Assembly: GCA_949752745.1 (NCBI GenBank) | Contig: CATKHT010000044.1 | Location: 1 to 64,000, forward strand | Direction: 5' to 3' | Source: Protula sp. h YS-2021 | Taxonomy: Eukaryota > Annelida > Polychaeta > Sabellida > Serpulidae | DNA: 64,000 nt | In this document: piece by piece, positions 43,004 to 51,960 of the stretch | Layout: every line of letters starts with the position of its first letter | Position numbering within the stretch: position 1 is the first letter of the stretch | Made by a program: the position numbers and the translations under genes | Notes under the pieces: generated by a model | The model's database searches: none | What the model was told of the DNA's origin: nothing | Seen by the model: the letters and a program-made list of their open reading frames with translations, nothing else

Positions 43004-43964
43004 CCATGCGTGGTTATGATTTTTAAAATAAACCCTAAACGTGGAGTACTAATTTTAAAATAATAACCCCTTTTTTAATCAAATATGGGTTGAGATTTTG
43101 AAATAGCCCTCTTTTTATAGGTGACTCGGAGTAGTGAATGGATGAGGGGAATTATGAAGTTCATCATTGCTGTATCGTGTGTCTCACTTAAGGCTCTAAG
43201 GGCTCCACGCAGTATTACCCTTAGCTCTGGAACTGACGTTATAACTTGAAAATTTTTCAGATTAACCTGATTTAGGCCTGCAATTAAAATCAAATAATCT
43301 TATCCTTTTTATAACCAATATCATGTTGTACAGGATACAGAAATGTACTGATTACGAATTACATAATAATGACTATCGCATTTCATAAATAATTACTATC
43401 GCATTGCCTTACTTTGGTTACAATACTGCCATTTTTTTCTATTCTTATAATATATTTATTTCTTATGCAAATAAGCCCGAGTGAAATGCAATTATTTTGA
43501 AAATTCTATATATAGTTTTTAGAAATATTTGCTTGAATAATTGATGGAGTGTTGGGTTTATTATTGGACGGTGCAGCTGTCGTTGTCAGGCAAACTTCGT
43601 TCTTGCGGACACCTTCATGCAATGCAGTGTGGGTAACTGAGGGCATAATGAGCGATATTTGGAGTTTATCGCACTGTTTTATACCAATACCAATTCTTCG
43701 GTATTTAAGCTAAGTAATAAAATTTTTCTAAACGGTAAAAACTATTTAAAAGAACTTCACGGCATGTGACATGTAGGCCAAAATGTCTGCAATCAGCCCA
43801 GAACAAGAAAAATACCCTGTTATATTTGTTATAAAACAGTGAGAAATTATGCATTTTGCCCCGACGCAAGCACTGACACTTTTTGATCACGTGATGAAAA
43901 TGCTAATTCTCATTGGTCGATGTAAGGTTGTGACATGAGCTCGTCCTCAAGAATCTACAATTGC

Positions 43965-44475
43965 ATCAAGTGTGTCGTTGTCAAGCACATTCCATCTACA
44001 ATTACATCAAGTCTTTGTCGTAAAGCATACTCCATCCACAATGACATCAAGTCTCTCTCGTTGTCAGGCACACTCCATCTACAATTACATCAAATCTCTG
44101 TCGTCAGGCACACTTCATCTACAATTACATCAAGTCTCTGGCGTTGTCAGGCACACTCCATCTACAATGACATCAAATCTCTGTCGTTGTCAGGCACACT
44201 CCATATACAATTACATCAAATCTCTGTCGTCAGGCACACTTCATCTACAATTACATCAAGTCTCTGTCGTCAGGCACACTCCATCTGCAATTAAACCAAG
44301 TCTCTGTCGTTGTCAGGCACACTCCATATACAATTACATCAAATCTCTGTCGTCAGGCACACTTCATCTACAATTACATCAAGTCTCTGTCGTCAGGCAC
44401 ACTCCATCTACAATTAAACCAAGTCTCTGTCGTTGTCAGGCAAACTTCATCTAAAATTACACTAAGTCTCTTTTT
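43965..44475 (+). repeat. 41-46-bp minisatellite, about eleven copies
   Basis: Units contain CATCTACAATTACATCAAG, TCTCTGTCGT and CAGGCACACT. An alternating longer and shorter unit gives a higher-order pattern. Confidence 0.9.
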
Positions 44476-45274
44476 GCAGATATTAAATATTAACTTTGGT
44501 ATGAAAGCAGCAAGCTATGAAGTCTTTGCTATTTTGACTAATCACAAAATGGATGCTAGGTGCAATTACTCATGACGTCAAACGCACGGTCCAAGCCAGT
44601 CGCTGAATGTCGGCGGGGGGGGGGGGTGGAGGTGGAGGGGAATGGTATGTTGAGCGGGTAGGAGCAGGCAGAGTGATTAGATGACGGCGGAGAGCGGAGC
44701 TCATTGGGCTTACACAAGTGCCCGAATCTAACATAAATCACACAAGTTATCGCTCTTGTAACAGAAACACGCACAATGATTATGTGACACAAATAAATGG
44801 AGACGACTTCAGCGGCCAGGGGTGAGGGGTTCGGAGGGGGGTACATTGAGCACGGTATCAGGCAGAGTCGTTTAATGCCATGAAAATCTGGAATGGTTTC
44901 AGAAGAGGGGGTCGAGTGGGGATTCATTAAGAATGGCTACTTGACAAAACAAACTGAGATAACGTGTGTTACGATGATTGACTTTGGTAGTCGACAAATT
45001 GATGATGTGTGGTAATAAGTGAGATGACGTCAGTTTAATGGTGGAGTTAGGGATGGTTTGGGTGCGGAACTGCGCTACTGCCGTACTTTTTACAAATCTT
45101 GGGGCTAAATGGTTTGCATTGGTTCGGGCACGCATAAAAGCTTGTCACCGATTCGCTCAGTGATGAACTCATCACCTTTCTCAAGTGACAGAATCTAATA
45201 AAAAGAATTCCGGCCCCATGGCCTATTGCAATTATAATTAAAACACACACTCGCACCATAAATGCTCTGTAATA

Positions 45275-45309
<35 letters not shown>

Positions 45310-46238
45310 CAAGATAATTACTTGTATTTTGAATCCGACCGTGTGCCAAATAGCAACTGTAGTTACGCAAAACAAAAAGGGCTTCGTCACAAAGCCTTTG
45401 CCAGTGTCAGCTTGACTTATACATGTAATATTCGTTTGAAATTGGCGAGCAAAACTTTGTGCATGTTTATGATTGTCGGCAGTTTTCTGTGGATGAACCC
45501 TGTGGAAATGTTGAGCCTACAAGGAGGGAGGCAGAATGATCGCATGGAATGAGACAATTTATATTACTTCAGCTAGGGTGTGGTGCTGAACAGGCAGGGT
45601 GGTTTTCGGTGGAGGATGCATTTTTTTTTTACAAAATGATGTGAAATGCTTACAATATTAAAACTTATAAAAACTGCGTTACTAAAACTTTAGTTGACAT
45701 TTTATTTCTAAAAAGTATTATAATATATCCTACGATTTTAATGTAATTTATCTGCAGTGCAAATTACTATGTGCAATAAAATAACCCTATTTTGTCGTTT
45801 TTATTTGTATGTTTTGAACTATATTTTGTGCTAATATTCAGATTTATTACATAAAGGTAACGGTATTGGTGTTTCACAATAGCAGCCTACACATGACCCA
45901 GTGCAGGAGGCAAAGTAACAAAACATTGGTAAAGAGGCACTACACTTTATGTTTTGGGAATAAAACAATAAAAGCCATTTAATCACAGAAATGCACTTTG
46001 CATTTTATAGTCAACAGTGAATGTTGTTAGTGGTAGGGGGAGGGATATATGAACTACGTGACAGAAAGCAGCGGTACCAATGCTATCTGGTTGGTTTACG
46101 CAAAGGTCTGTTCACTCAAAGAAATAAAATTTGTTCAACTCTCAAAAAAATACAACGAAATTATTTGCGAGTTAAACAAATCTTATTCAAAAGTATCTTT
46201 ATTTTTAAAAGAACATATTTGGGGGGAGATGAGAAAGT

Positions 46239-46244
46239 ATTTCT
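46239..46244. repeat. Left target-site duplication of the Polinton (ATTTCT)
   Basis: The identical 6-mer lies at 62989-62994 directly after the element. Six-base duplications are diagnostic of Polinton/Maverick integration. Confidence 0.95.
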
Positions 46245-46609
46245 AGTAGGGTGAAAAGGAGAGTTCTGGGTCACTTGATGACGTCATACTGTCTGGAAGT
46301 GACGTCATCATGTCTGGACCGGAAGTGCTGTCTAGACCGGAAGTGCTGTCTAGACCGGAAGTGCTGTCTAGACCGGAAGTGCTGTCTGGAGTGGAAGTGA
46401 CGTCATCATGTCTGGACCGGAAGTGACATCATGATGTCTGGACCGGAAGTGACGTCATCATGTCTGGACCGGAAGTCATGATAAGCGTTAGGATAGGCGC
46501 GACCATGTGTGACGTCATCATGACGTCATACTGAGATGATGCTGTCTGGAGCGAAAGTGGTTTGGCCGAGTCAATCAACATGAAGCCAATGAACCCGACC
46601 TGTCAATCA
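46245..46609 (+). repeat. Left terminal inverted repeat, 365 bp
   Basis: Matches the reverse complement of 62635-62988 apart from an 11-bp insertion near 46510-46520 (a duplicated GACGTC-ATCAT segment). It contains seven CCGGAAGT and six TGACGTCA words in ~20-bp units of the type GTCTAGACCGGAAGTGCT. Confidence 0.95.
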
Positions 46610-46621
46610 GTGTAACCATGG

Positions 46622-47188
46622 CAACAGACCCCCCCCCCCCTCGAAATTGTGATTTTTGCATATTTATCCGTTTCAGACGATTCTGAACATTTTTCATTTT
46701 TTCGACCCCCCCCCCCCTCGAAATTGTGATTTTTGCATATTTATCCGTTTCAGACGATTCTGAACATTTTTCATTTTTTCGACCCCCCCCCCCCCCTCGA
46801 AATTGAGATTTTTGCATATTTATCCGTTTCAGACGATTCTGAACATTTTTCATTTTTTCGACCCCCCCCCCTCGAAATTGTGATTTTTGCATATTTATCC
46901 GTTTCAGACGATTCTGAACTTTTTTCATTTTTTCGAGCCCCCCCCCCCCCCTCGAAATTGTGATTTTTGCATATTTATCCGTTTCAGACGATTCTGAACT
47001 TTTTTCATTTTTTCGGCCCCCCCCCCCCCCCTCGAAATTGTGATTTTTGCATATTTATCCGTTTCAGACGATTCTGAACATTTTTCATTTTTTCGACCGA
47101 CCCCCCCCCCCCCAGGACAGACTATGTACCGATCCCCCCCCCCCTAGGACAGACTATGTACCGACCCCCCCCCCCCCAGGAGAACAGA
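46622..47188 (+). repeat. Left subterminal C-run repeats
   Basis: Six ~80-bp units, each a C9-C14 run followed by TCGAAATTGTGATTTTTGC, a CGTTTCAGACGATTCTGAAC segment and TTTTTCG. Two shorter units with GACAGACTATGTACCGA follow. The short units match the right-end repeats in inverted orientation, so the inverted homology extends beyond the TIR. Confidence 0.93.
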
Positions 47189-47201
47189 CTAAAAAAAATT
47201 G

Positions 47202-47255
47202 TGCTGAATCAGCATGATGAAATCGTTGATTCAGCATGATAAAATCGTATATAAG
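47202..47255 (+). promoter_or_regulatory. Left outer promoter: TGCTGAATCAGCA palindrome and TATATAAG box
   Basis: A perfect 13-bp palindrome at 47202-47214, a half copy (TGATTCAGCA) near 47228, and TATATAAG at 47248-47255 followed by TGTAGTGTCTCGAGGCTTA. The right end (62319-62390, minus strand) carries the same arrangement, so the two ends have inward-facing sister promoters. Confidence 0.7.
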
Positions 47256-47308
47256 TGTAGTGTCTCGAGGCTTAGGCATCGTCAGACACACCAGCTATCA
47301 ACATAGAC

Positions 47309-47389
47309 ATGGATGACTTTGAAACAGTTACTTTTGATGATACATTATTATCGTTGGAAGAGATAGATGCGTCATGGTACAATCGCTAA
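47309..47389 (+). CDS. Short acidic peptide ORF, partial homologue of the right-end ORF
   Basis: Twenty-six codons after the left outer promoter, beginning MDDFETVTFDD and rich in Asp/Glu. DNA around it (ACACACCAGCTATCA) matches the 5' end of the right-end gene (62319). This looks like the decayed or rearranged start of a duplicated terminal gene, or a genuine small acidic peptide. No function is known. Confidence 0.3.
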   Translation: MDDFETVTFDDTLLSLEEIDASWYNR

Positions 47390-47481
47390 CAAACGGTTTA
47401 CCAACAACCTTTCTCGACGGTTTCAATGACATGACTCCGCGATTTTACAAACATCTCATGAAAACCTACATGTAACATCTG

Positions 47482-47490
47482 TATAAAAGG
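47482..47490 (+). promoter_or_regulatory. TATA box (TATAAAAGG) of the first + strand accessory gene
   Basis: Initiation about 30 bp downstream (~47512) would fall after the ATG at 47508, which supports the ATG at 47544 as the start. Confidence 0.6.
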
Positions 47491-47543
47491 AGGTAAAACC
47501 ATCTACAATGTCAACATTGCTTCTTCATCGATGTGTAGAGACC

Positions 47544-47942
47544 ATGGATGACGTCTTCAAAGTGAATTATGCTGACTATGTGTTTTCAAAGCTTCCTGCT
47601 TTTGAATCGGATTGGATGCTGCAAGTGAAGAACTTACATCAGCATTGGGAAGCTGTTGGAAAGACCATTCCAAGAGATCGTTTCATCCGCTCGTTTCTAC
47701 GTGAATGTGAAGATCTACATTTACCGTTAACTTATGACATTGATTTAGCATTTATCAACGTGAATACAATTTGGGCAGTTGAGCTCATGTTAGATGTGGC
47801 TGCAAGAATCATTTTACATTATGATGATGATGTTCCATTGAAGACGAATGTATCAGAGCTTGTCCGATTCAACCATGGACGAGTTGAAGTGAATTCAAAA
47901 CTTTGCAAGTTCTTTGCTGACTCAGCAGATAGTTGGGTATAA
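47544..47942 (+). CDS. Predicted helical accessory protein, MDxxFK family, member 1
   Basis: Unrecognised protein of 132 aa. I chose the ATG at 47544 over 47508 because of the TATA position and because the product then starts MDDVFKxxYxD, aligning with MDACFKxxYxD of the protein at 48695. Further shared positions are FLRECEDL/FLGECHKT, DIDLA/DFDAA and a VE-x4-V segment. It looks mostly alpha-helical, soluble and acidic, with no signal peptide. It is the first substantial gene of the + arm, where early regulatory or host-interaction genes would sit; that role is inference. Its stop codon lies inside the TATA box of the next gene. Confidence 0.65.
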   Translation: MDDVFKVNYADYVFSKLPAFESDWMLQVKNLHQHWEAVGKTIPRDRFIRSFLRECEDLHLPLTYDIDLAFINVNTIWAVELMLDVAARIILHYDDDVPLKTNVSELVRFNHGRVEVNSKLCKFFADSADSWV

Positions 47943-47946
47943 AAGG
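47915..47946 (+). promoter_or_regulatory. Maf-type palindrome TGCTGACTCAGCA plus TATA box
   Basis: A perfect 13-bp T-MARE-like palindrome at 47915-47927 lies 10 bp before TATAAAAGG (47938-47946). Two more CTCAGCAGA half-sites follow at about 47953 and 47975. The upstream gene's TAA stop (47940-47942) is part of the TATA box. Confidence 0.75.
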
Positions 47947-48022
47947 GAGTGAACTCAGCAGAGTGAAGTCATTTCTCAGCAGACAGTTGGAGGGAGTGGA
48001 TCATCAGTACATTGTAGCAGCC

Positions 48023-48670
48023 ATGGAGAACAAGACAAGCAACGCAACGCAGCGCAGCAGCAGCTTTAAAATTAGTGCTAACTTAACCATTACTGTGGAG
48101 CATGGAGAATATGGGCCATTTCTACGCATCACACGTGGAGAGAGATGGTGTGCTTATTCACCATCTTTGTGGAAGATTGTATGCCAAAGCTTGAAAAATT
48201 TACGCGACATTGGCTTCAAACTGTACTTAACGCAAACGAAGTGGCTTGAAGTCATTTCATACTTGGATATGCGCTATGTGAGTTTTGTGCGCACGTCACG
48301 GTTTGAAGGGAAAGAATACACACATCACATCAACATGAATGATGGTGAATGGGAGACACTGCTTCAGGAGATGGACAACATCAACTCAGCCCTATCACCA
48401 TGTGAGGAATGTCATGACAAGAAAACGATCATCAAGCTGCAAAAGGATGGTCGGATGAAGGTGTCAAAGCTATCCAAGAAAAGGCTGGCTGAAGTTCAGT
48501 TGGAGAACATGAACGTACAAAATCAACTTGGACTTACCTGTGACTATTGCGGTGCTTGTGGATATGTGGAGGATTATCATTGCCACTGCCACAAGTATAA
48601 TTGCAAGTTGTGTGAACCAAGCAACTTCTGCGGCAAGTGTGGAGTACTTAAAGTCAGTGAAGCACAGTAA
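48023..48670 (+). CDS. PC4-like plus Cys-rich accessory protein
   Basis: 215 aa. I chose ATG 48023 because the TATA box at 47938 predicts initiation near 47968. Residues ~12-115 resemble the small PC4-like proteins of the minus arm: a strand block, then YVSFVRTSRF and a terminal strand-helix MNDGEWETLLQEM, equivalent to LLTIPEWKMM in the clearest PC4 member. The C-terminal ~50 residues carry several CxxC pairs with His (CDYCGACG, HCHCHKYNCKLC, CGKCG), a likely zinc-binding module. PC4 folds bind single-stranded DNA and act in transcription, so a DNA-binding regulator or replication accessory is plausible but inferred. Confidence 0.65.
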   Translation: MENKTSNATQRSSSFKISANLTITVEHGEYGPFLRITRGERWCAYSPSLWKIVCQSLKNLRDIGFKLYLTQTKWLEVISYLDMRYVSFVRTSRFEGKEYTHHINMNDGEWETLLQEMDNINSALSPCEECHDKKTIIKLQKDGRMKVSKLSKKRLAEVQLENMNVQNQLGLTCDYCGACGYVEDYHCHCHKYNCKLCEPSNFCGKCGVLKVSEAQ

Positions 48671-48694
48671 AAGCCCACAAGACACTGAAACAAG

Positions 48695-49204
48695 ATGGAC
48701 GCATGTTTTAAAAATGCTTATATTGACTTGATGATTGCTAAACTTGCTTGCTGTGGCACTCCAGACTATCAACTTTATCATTTGGATGCTTTTTGGGATG
48801 TTGTACATCATAGTCTTGATGTGATTGAACTGCATTCAAGATTTCTTGGAGAATGTCATAAAACTGGAATAGAAGAAGATCCTGACTTTGACTTTGATGC
48901 TGCACTTTATTCTGCTCGCACTGATGTGGAAGTATATTTCACCGTGGTTGATCATTTGAGAGATTGTTGTAAAGAAGAAGAGGAAACCGAGCAGCTTTAT
49001 CAGGTAAGTTATAAAAACCTTTTTTAAACATGTTTATGACAACATAGTGAATTGTTTCTCAAAGACATAACCATGTTTTTCTTACTAGCAAATTTAGTTT
49101 TATGTGAGTGGTTTCAACGTAAACAAAGAAAGAATATGATAGAAGAGGCAGCAAATATATTAAAAGATATTTTATTACAGGAAGAAACCGACATGTCAGA
49201 ATAA
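48695..49204 (+). CDS. Predicted helical accessory protein, MDxxFK family, member 2 (spliced)
   Basis: Exon 1 is 48695-49003, exon 2 is 49181-49204, 110 aa after splicing. The unspliced frame would also end after 110 codons (49027). The donor CAG|GTAAGT is consensus and the acceptor TTTTATTACAG has a good tract; the 177-nt intron joins codons cleanly and changes the C-terminus to EETDMSE. The N-terminus starts MDACFK and aligns with the protein at 47544. It is acidic and probably helical, with no recognised domain. The gene begins 24 nt after the PC4-like gene and has no TATA box of its own. Confidence 0.6.
49004..49180 (+). other. Candidate spliceosomal intron inside the Polinton
   Basis: GTAAGT to TTATTACAG, 177 nt, AT-rich. 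It could also serve to splice upstream leader sequence onto the NADAR gene that starts 39 nt after the acceptor. Confidence 0.55.
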
Positions 49205-49219
49205 AGAAGCAAAGTCAAC

Positions 49220-49657
49220 ATGAAGAATCTTGTACTATTCAGCGGTCATAAGGACGTTCTTTCAAATATGTTTCCAACACGACTTGAAAAGTATGGACAT
49301 GTGTTCAACTCAAGTGAAGCGTTGTATCAATATGAGAAAGCAGTGTTTCATCACCGTCCAGATATTGCTTCAGCCATTGTGTCATCCAGAAATGGATATG
49401 AAGCGAAACGTATTGCTAAAGGGATAAAACCATGTCCTTTATGGCATACAGTGAAGAGAAGCAAAATGCAAGATGTTTTACAAGTCAAACTGGATCAGTG
49501 TGTATTGTTTCGCAATAAGTTGAAAGAATGTAAAGACAAAACTTTAGTTGAAGCAACGTATGATCATTGGTGGGGAGCTGGTGTGAAACATGTGTCATCT
49601 GGATATCCTGGTCAGAATATTATGGGAAAGTTGTTAGAACTGTTGTGTGAGGGTTAG
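49220..49657 (+). CDS. NADAR-domain protein (YbiA-like N-glycosidase / ADP-ribosyl-guanine hydrolase fold)
   Basis: 145 aa, one complete NADAR domain. Family motifs are present in order: FSGHKDVLSN near the N-terminus, FNSSEALYQYEKA (catalytic Glu region), LWHTVKRSKMQDVLQVKLDQ, LVEATYDHWWGAG and GQNIMGKLLELL. Known NADAR proteins act in riboflavin-intermediate clearance (YbiA type) or remove ADP-ribose from guanine in nucleic acid, opposing DarT-like toxins. In a virus-like element it could erase a host or viral ADP-ribosyl mark on DNA or RNA; that is inference. ATG 49220 is 15 nt after the spliced upstream gene. Length is normal for the family and no key segment is missing. Confidence 0.88.
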   Translation: MKNLVLFSGHKDVLSNMFPTRLEKYGHVFNSSEALYQYEKAVFHHRPDIASAIVSSRNGYEAKRIAKGIKPCPLWHTVKRSKMQDVLQVKLDQCVLFRNKLKECKDKTLVEATYDHWWGAGVKHVSSGYPGQNIMGKLLELLCEG

Positions 49658-49758
49658 AGACTTTTTCATTTGCTTGCCAACCGTCATGGTGTGCAGACGT
49701 GTGGACATGTAAATTTGAAGTATGTTTAACTTGTGTTGCATTGATTCAAGACTGCACA

Positions 49759-50091
49759 ATGGCGGACATGACACTGAGACAATATATTGTGCAAAAAGCT
49801 TATTGTGAAGAAATGTTATCAGCTGTAAAAAAGTTTGCCTATTTAGTCTGTCCTGCTTGTCAACATGAAGAGTGTCAAGAACATACTTGTCATTTTGCAT
49901 CTGTTTATACATATTGGAATGAAGCTAAATATTACATGCATTTAGATAAAGTGTTAGAGAATGCAAATCAACGTTGTGAGAAATATGGTGTAGATGCTAT
50001 TACATTGGATGAACTCAGTCATTGGTTAGTGTTCATTGAAGACCAATGGTCTCCAGTTATTCATACCATTGTATCTATACTTGATTTGTAA
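49759..50091 (+). CDS. Predicted helical accessory protein with Cys/His cluster, MDxxFK-like member 3
   Basis: 110 aa from ATG 49759; the longer reading would need a GTG start. A CPACQHEECQEHTCH cluster (residues ~31-45) could bind zinc. The C-terminal half (KVLENANQRCEKYGVDAITLD then VIHTIV) aligns loosely with the helical halves of the proteins at 47544 and 48695, suggesting a third, more diverged paralogue. No known domain is recognised. It ends 106 nt before the integrase. Confidence 0.55.
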   Translation: MADMTLRQYIVQKAYCEEMLSAVKKFAYLVCPACQHEECQEHTCHFASVYTYWNEAKYYMHLDKVLENANQRCEKYGVDAITLDELSHWLVFIEDQWSPVIHTIVSILDL

Positions 50092-50197
50092 AAAAACTTG
50101 TTAGTTAAGTTATAAATGCATGTTAGTTAAGTGATGTTGGTTGAGTTATAAAATAAAAGCTGTTCTGTTGAGAAGGTGGTTTTCATTCGGTGTGACC
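50092..50197 (+). promoter_or_regulatory. Spacer with TTAGTTAAG repeats and TATAAAAT box before the integrase
   Basis: Contains two GTTAGTTAAG words, the unit also repeated at 55985-56150, and TATAAAAT at 50147-50154, 51 bp before the integrase ATG. It is the only clear TATA box for the long overlapping gene cluster that follows. Confidence 0.55.
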
Positions 50198-51304
50198 ATG
50201 TCGACGTGGAAAGACTACTTGACCAATATTTACTTCAAACCTGGACAGCCTGGAGCATTTGCTGGTCCTTACAAACTGTATCACATCTTACGAAAACATA
50301 ATCAACCAGTCACACAGTCACAAGTGAAGAAATGGTTGCAGGATCAAGATGCTTTTAGTTTACTCCAACCTGTCAAATACAGGTTCAAAAGACAACGTGT
50401 CATTACACGTGGTATTGATGACATGTGGGATATTGATTTGGCTGATATGGGAAACATAGCTCCCTATAATGATGACATACGCTTTTTACTCATTGTCATT
50501 GATGTGTTTTCCAAATATGTCTGGGTACAGCCAATACCTAATAAATCACATACCAGCGTCATACAAGCTTTCCAAAAGATTTTTCATGACACACGACGAA
50601 GACCGCGAACTCTAAGGTCTGATAAAGGAACAGAATTTAAAAACAGATGGGTAAAAGCATTTTTGAAGAAAGAAGGCATTCATGCTTATACCACAAAGAA
50701 TGAAACCAAAGCCAACTTTGCTGAAAGAGTCATTCGTACTCTAAAGGGAATGATGTATCGGTATTTTCTACATAATCAAACTTACCGTTATTTAGACATT
50801 CTTCCAGACTTGGTGTACAATTACAACCATAGACCTCATGGTTCTCTTCCTAATAAATATGCTCCAGCCGAGATTCGTAAAGACAACGAATCAAAAGTGT
50901 GGAAGTATATGTATGTCGACAAACTGAAATTGAAACCTAAGAAGAAGAAGAAGTACAAATTTAACATTGGTGATCATGTTCGCATTTCTCACATTAAATA
51001 TGTGTTTCAACGGGATTATCACATCAAATGGACGCAAGAAGTCTTCATTGTCACACATCGTTGTAAGAAGCAAGGAATACATTTATATCGTGTGAAAGAC
51101 TTTTTAGACGAAGATATTGATGGTCATTTCTATGAAGAAGAACTGCAGAAAGTGACCAAAGATATTGAATCTATTTATAGAATTGAAAAAGTCTTGAAAA
51201 CACGTAAAAGACGAGGAGGAGGTGTGAAAGAATTATTTGTCAAGTGGTTAGGTTGGCCAAACAAGTTTAACAGTTGGGTGAAAGAAACAGACATTCAACA
51301 ATGA
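50198..51304 (+). CDS. Retroviral-type integrase with C-terminal chromodomain
   Basis: 368 aa from ATG 50198; the upstream in-frame codons need a TTG start. The rve catalytic core carries Asp near residue 80 (DIDLADM), Asp ~142 (RSDKGTEF) and Glu ~176 (NFAERVIRTLKG), the DDE triad that cuts and joins DNA ends. A basic KPKKKKKYKF linker and SH3-like region follow. Residues ~327-368 form a chromodomain (YRIEKVLK, FVKWLGWP, FNSWVKETDI) of the kind that directs integration by reading histone marks. The enzyme accounts for the 6-bp target duplication. Its stop overlaps the next start (ATGA). Confidence 0.95.
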   Translation: MSTWKDYLTNIYFKPGQPGAFAGPYKLYHILRKHNQPVTQSQVKKWLQDQDAFSLLQPVKYRFKRQRVITRGIDDMWDIDLADMGNIAPYNDDIRFLLIVIDVFSKYVWVQPIPNKSHTSVIQAFQKIFHDTRRRPRTLRSDKGTEFKNRWVKAFLKKEGIHAYTTKNETKANFAERVIRTLKGMMYRYFLHNQTYRYLDILPDLVYNYNHRPHGSLPNKYAPAEIRKDNESKVWKYMYVDKLKLKPKKKKKYKFNIGDHVRISHIKYVFQRDYHIKWTQEVFIVTHRCKKQGIHLYRVKDFLDEDIDGHFYEEELQKVTKDIESIYRIEKVLKTRKRRGGGVKELFVKWLGWPNKFNSWVKETDIQQ

Positions 51305-51960
51305 AGCATCCATTTACATGTTTAGTCTCTGGACCTACAGGCAGTGGCAAAACGTCTCTGGTGAAGGAAATTCTAGAACAAAAGTTGATTAAACCCTCTC
51401 CAAAAAGCATTTTATGGCTCTATGCAGCAGATCAGCCTTTGTACAAGGGAATGAAAGGCGTGGAATTTTACCAAGACATTCCAGATGACATTGAAGAGCG
51501 TTTTAACCCGAAGAAACCAAACTTACTTATCATTGATGACTTAATGACGAAATGCCATAGTGATGAGCGTATGACACGTCTCTTTAGTGTTGGCAGCAGT
51601 CATCAAAATCTAAGCATTATTTTTATTGTGCATAATTTATTCCATCATGGGAAAGAGATGCGAAATATTAGTTTGAATACACATTATATCATTCTGTTTA
51701 AAAATCCGAGAGACAGTCAACAAATTAGTACATTGGCGCGGCAAATGTATCCTAGAAGATCTCAATTTCTCATAGAAGCCTATCAAGATGCTACTAGCAA
51801 ACCTCATGGTTATTTATTCATTGATTTAAAACCAAAGACAAATGATCAACTACGTATTCGTACAGGCATTTTACCAAAAGATACACATTATGTATATATT
51901 GATAAAGCAGTGTATGAACAAGAACCAAGTCATTTAACCATTCGCAGTCAAGATGTCTAA
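51301..51960 (+). CDS. FtsK/A32-type genome-packaging ATPase
   Basis: 219 aa from ATG 51301, overlapping the integrase stop by 4 nt. Walker A (GPTGSGKTS, residues 11-19) and Walker B (NLLIIDDLM, Asp 79 and 80) are intact, followed by a sensor-like segment (LSIIFIVHNLF) and SLNTHYIILFKNPRD, typical of the Polinton and adintovirus ATPases. These enzymes translocate DNA into preformed capsids of double-jelly-roll viruses. The length is normal for the short Polinton version. The 8-nt overlap with the next frame supports co-expression with virion genes. Confidence 0.93.
   Translation: MKHPFTCLVSGPTGSGKTSLVKEILEQKLIKPSPKSILWLYAADQPLYKGMKGVEFYQDIPDDIEERFNPKKPNLLIIDDLMTKCHSDERMTRLFSVGSSHQNLSIIFIVHNLFHHGKEMRNISLNTHYIILFKNPRDSQQISTLARQMYPRRSQFLIEAYQDATSKPHGYLFIDLKPKTNDQLRIRTGILPKDTHYVYIDKAVYEQEPSHLTIRSQDV

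Larger units (their letters stand above)
33858..46244. other. Gene-poor region between the lectin gene and the Polinton
   Basis: I see no supportable host gene. The stretch holds a diverged tandem duplication, a deleted Tc1 element, several minisatellites, a CT tract and a 25-T run at about 45281-45305. The small frames here have no domain signature or codon pattern. Confidence 0.6.

Noticed and set aside
43935..44454. 119- and 160-codon frames
   Set aside because: They are readings of the 41-46-bp minisatellite.
44556..45370. Possible minus-strand gene
   Set aside because: Several overlapping frames of 78-123 codons, but no domain, splice pattern or codon signal.
50141..50197. N-terminal extension of the integrase
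   Set aside because: It needs a TTG start and overlaps the TATA box; ATG 50198 is preferred. The same reasoning trims the frames at 47933, 49699, 51274, 57052, 61627 and 62391.
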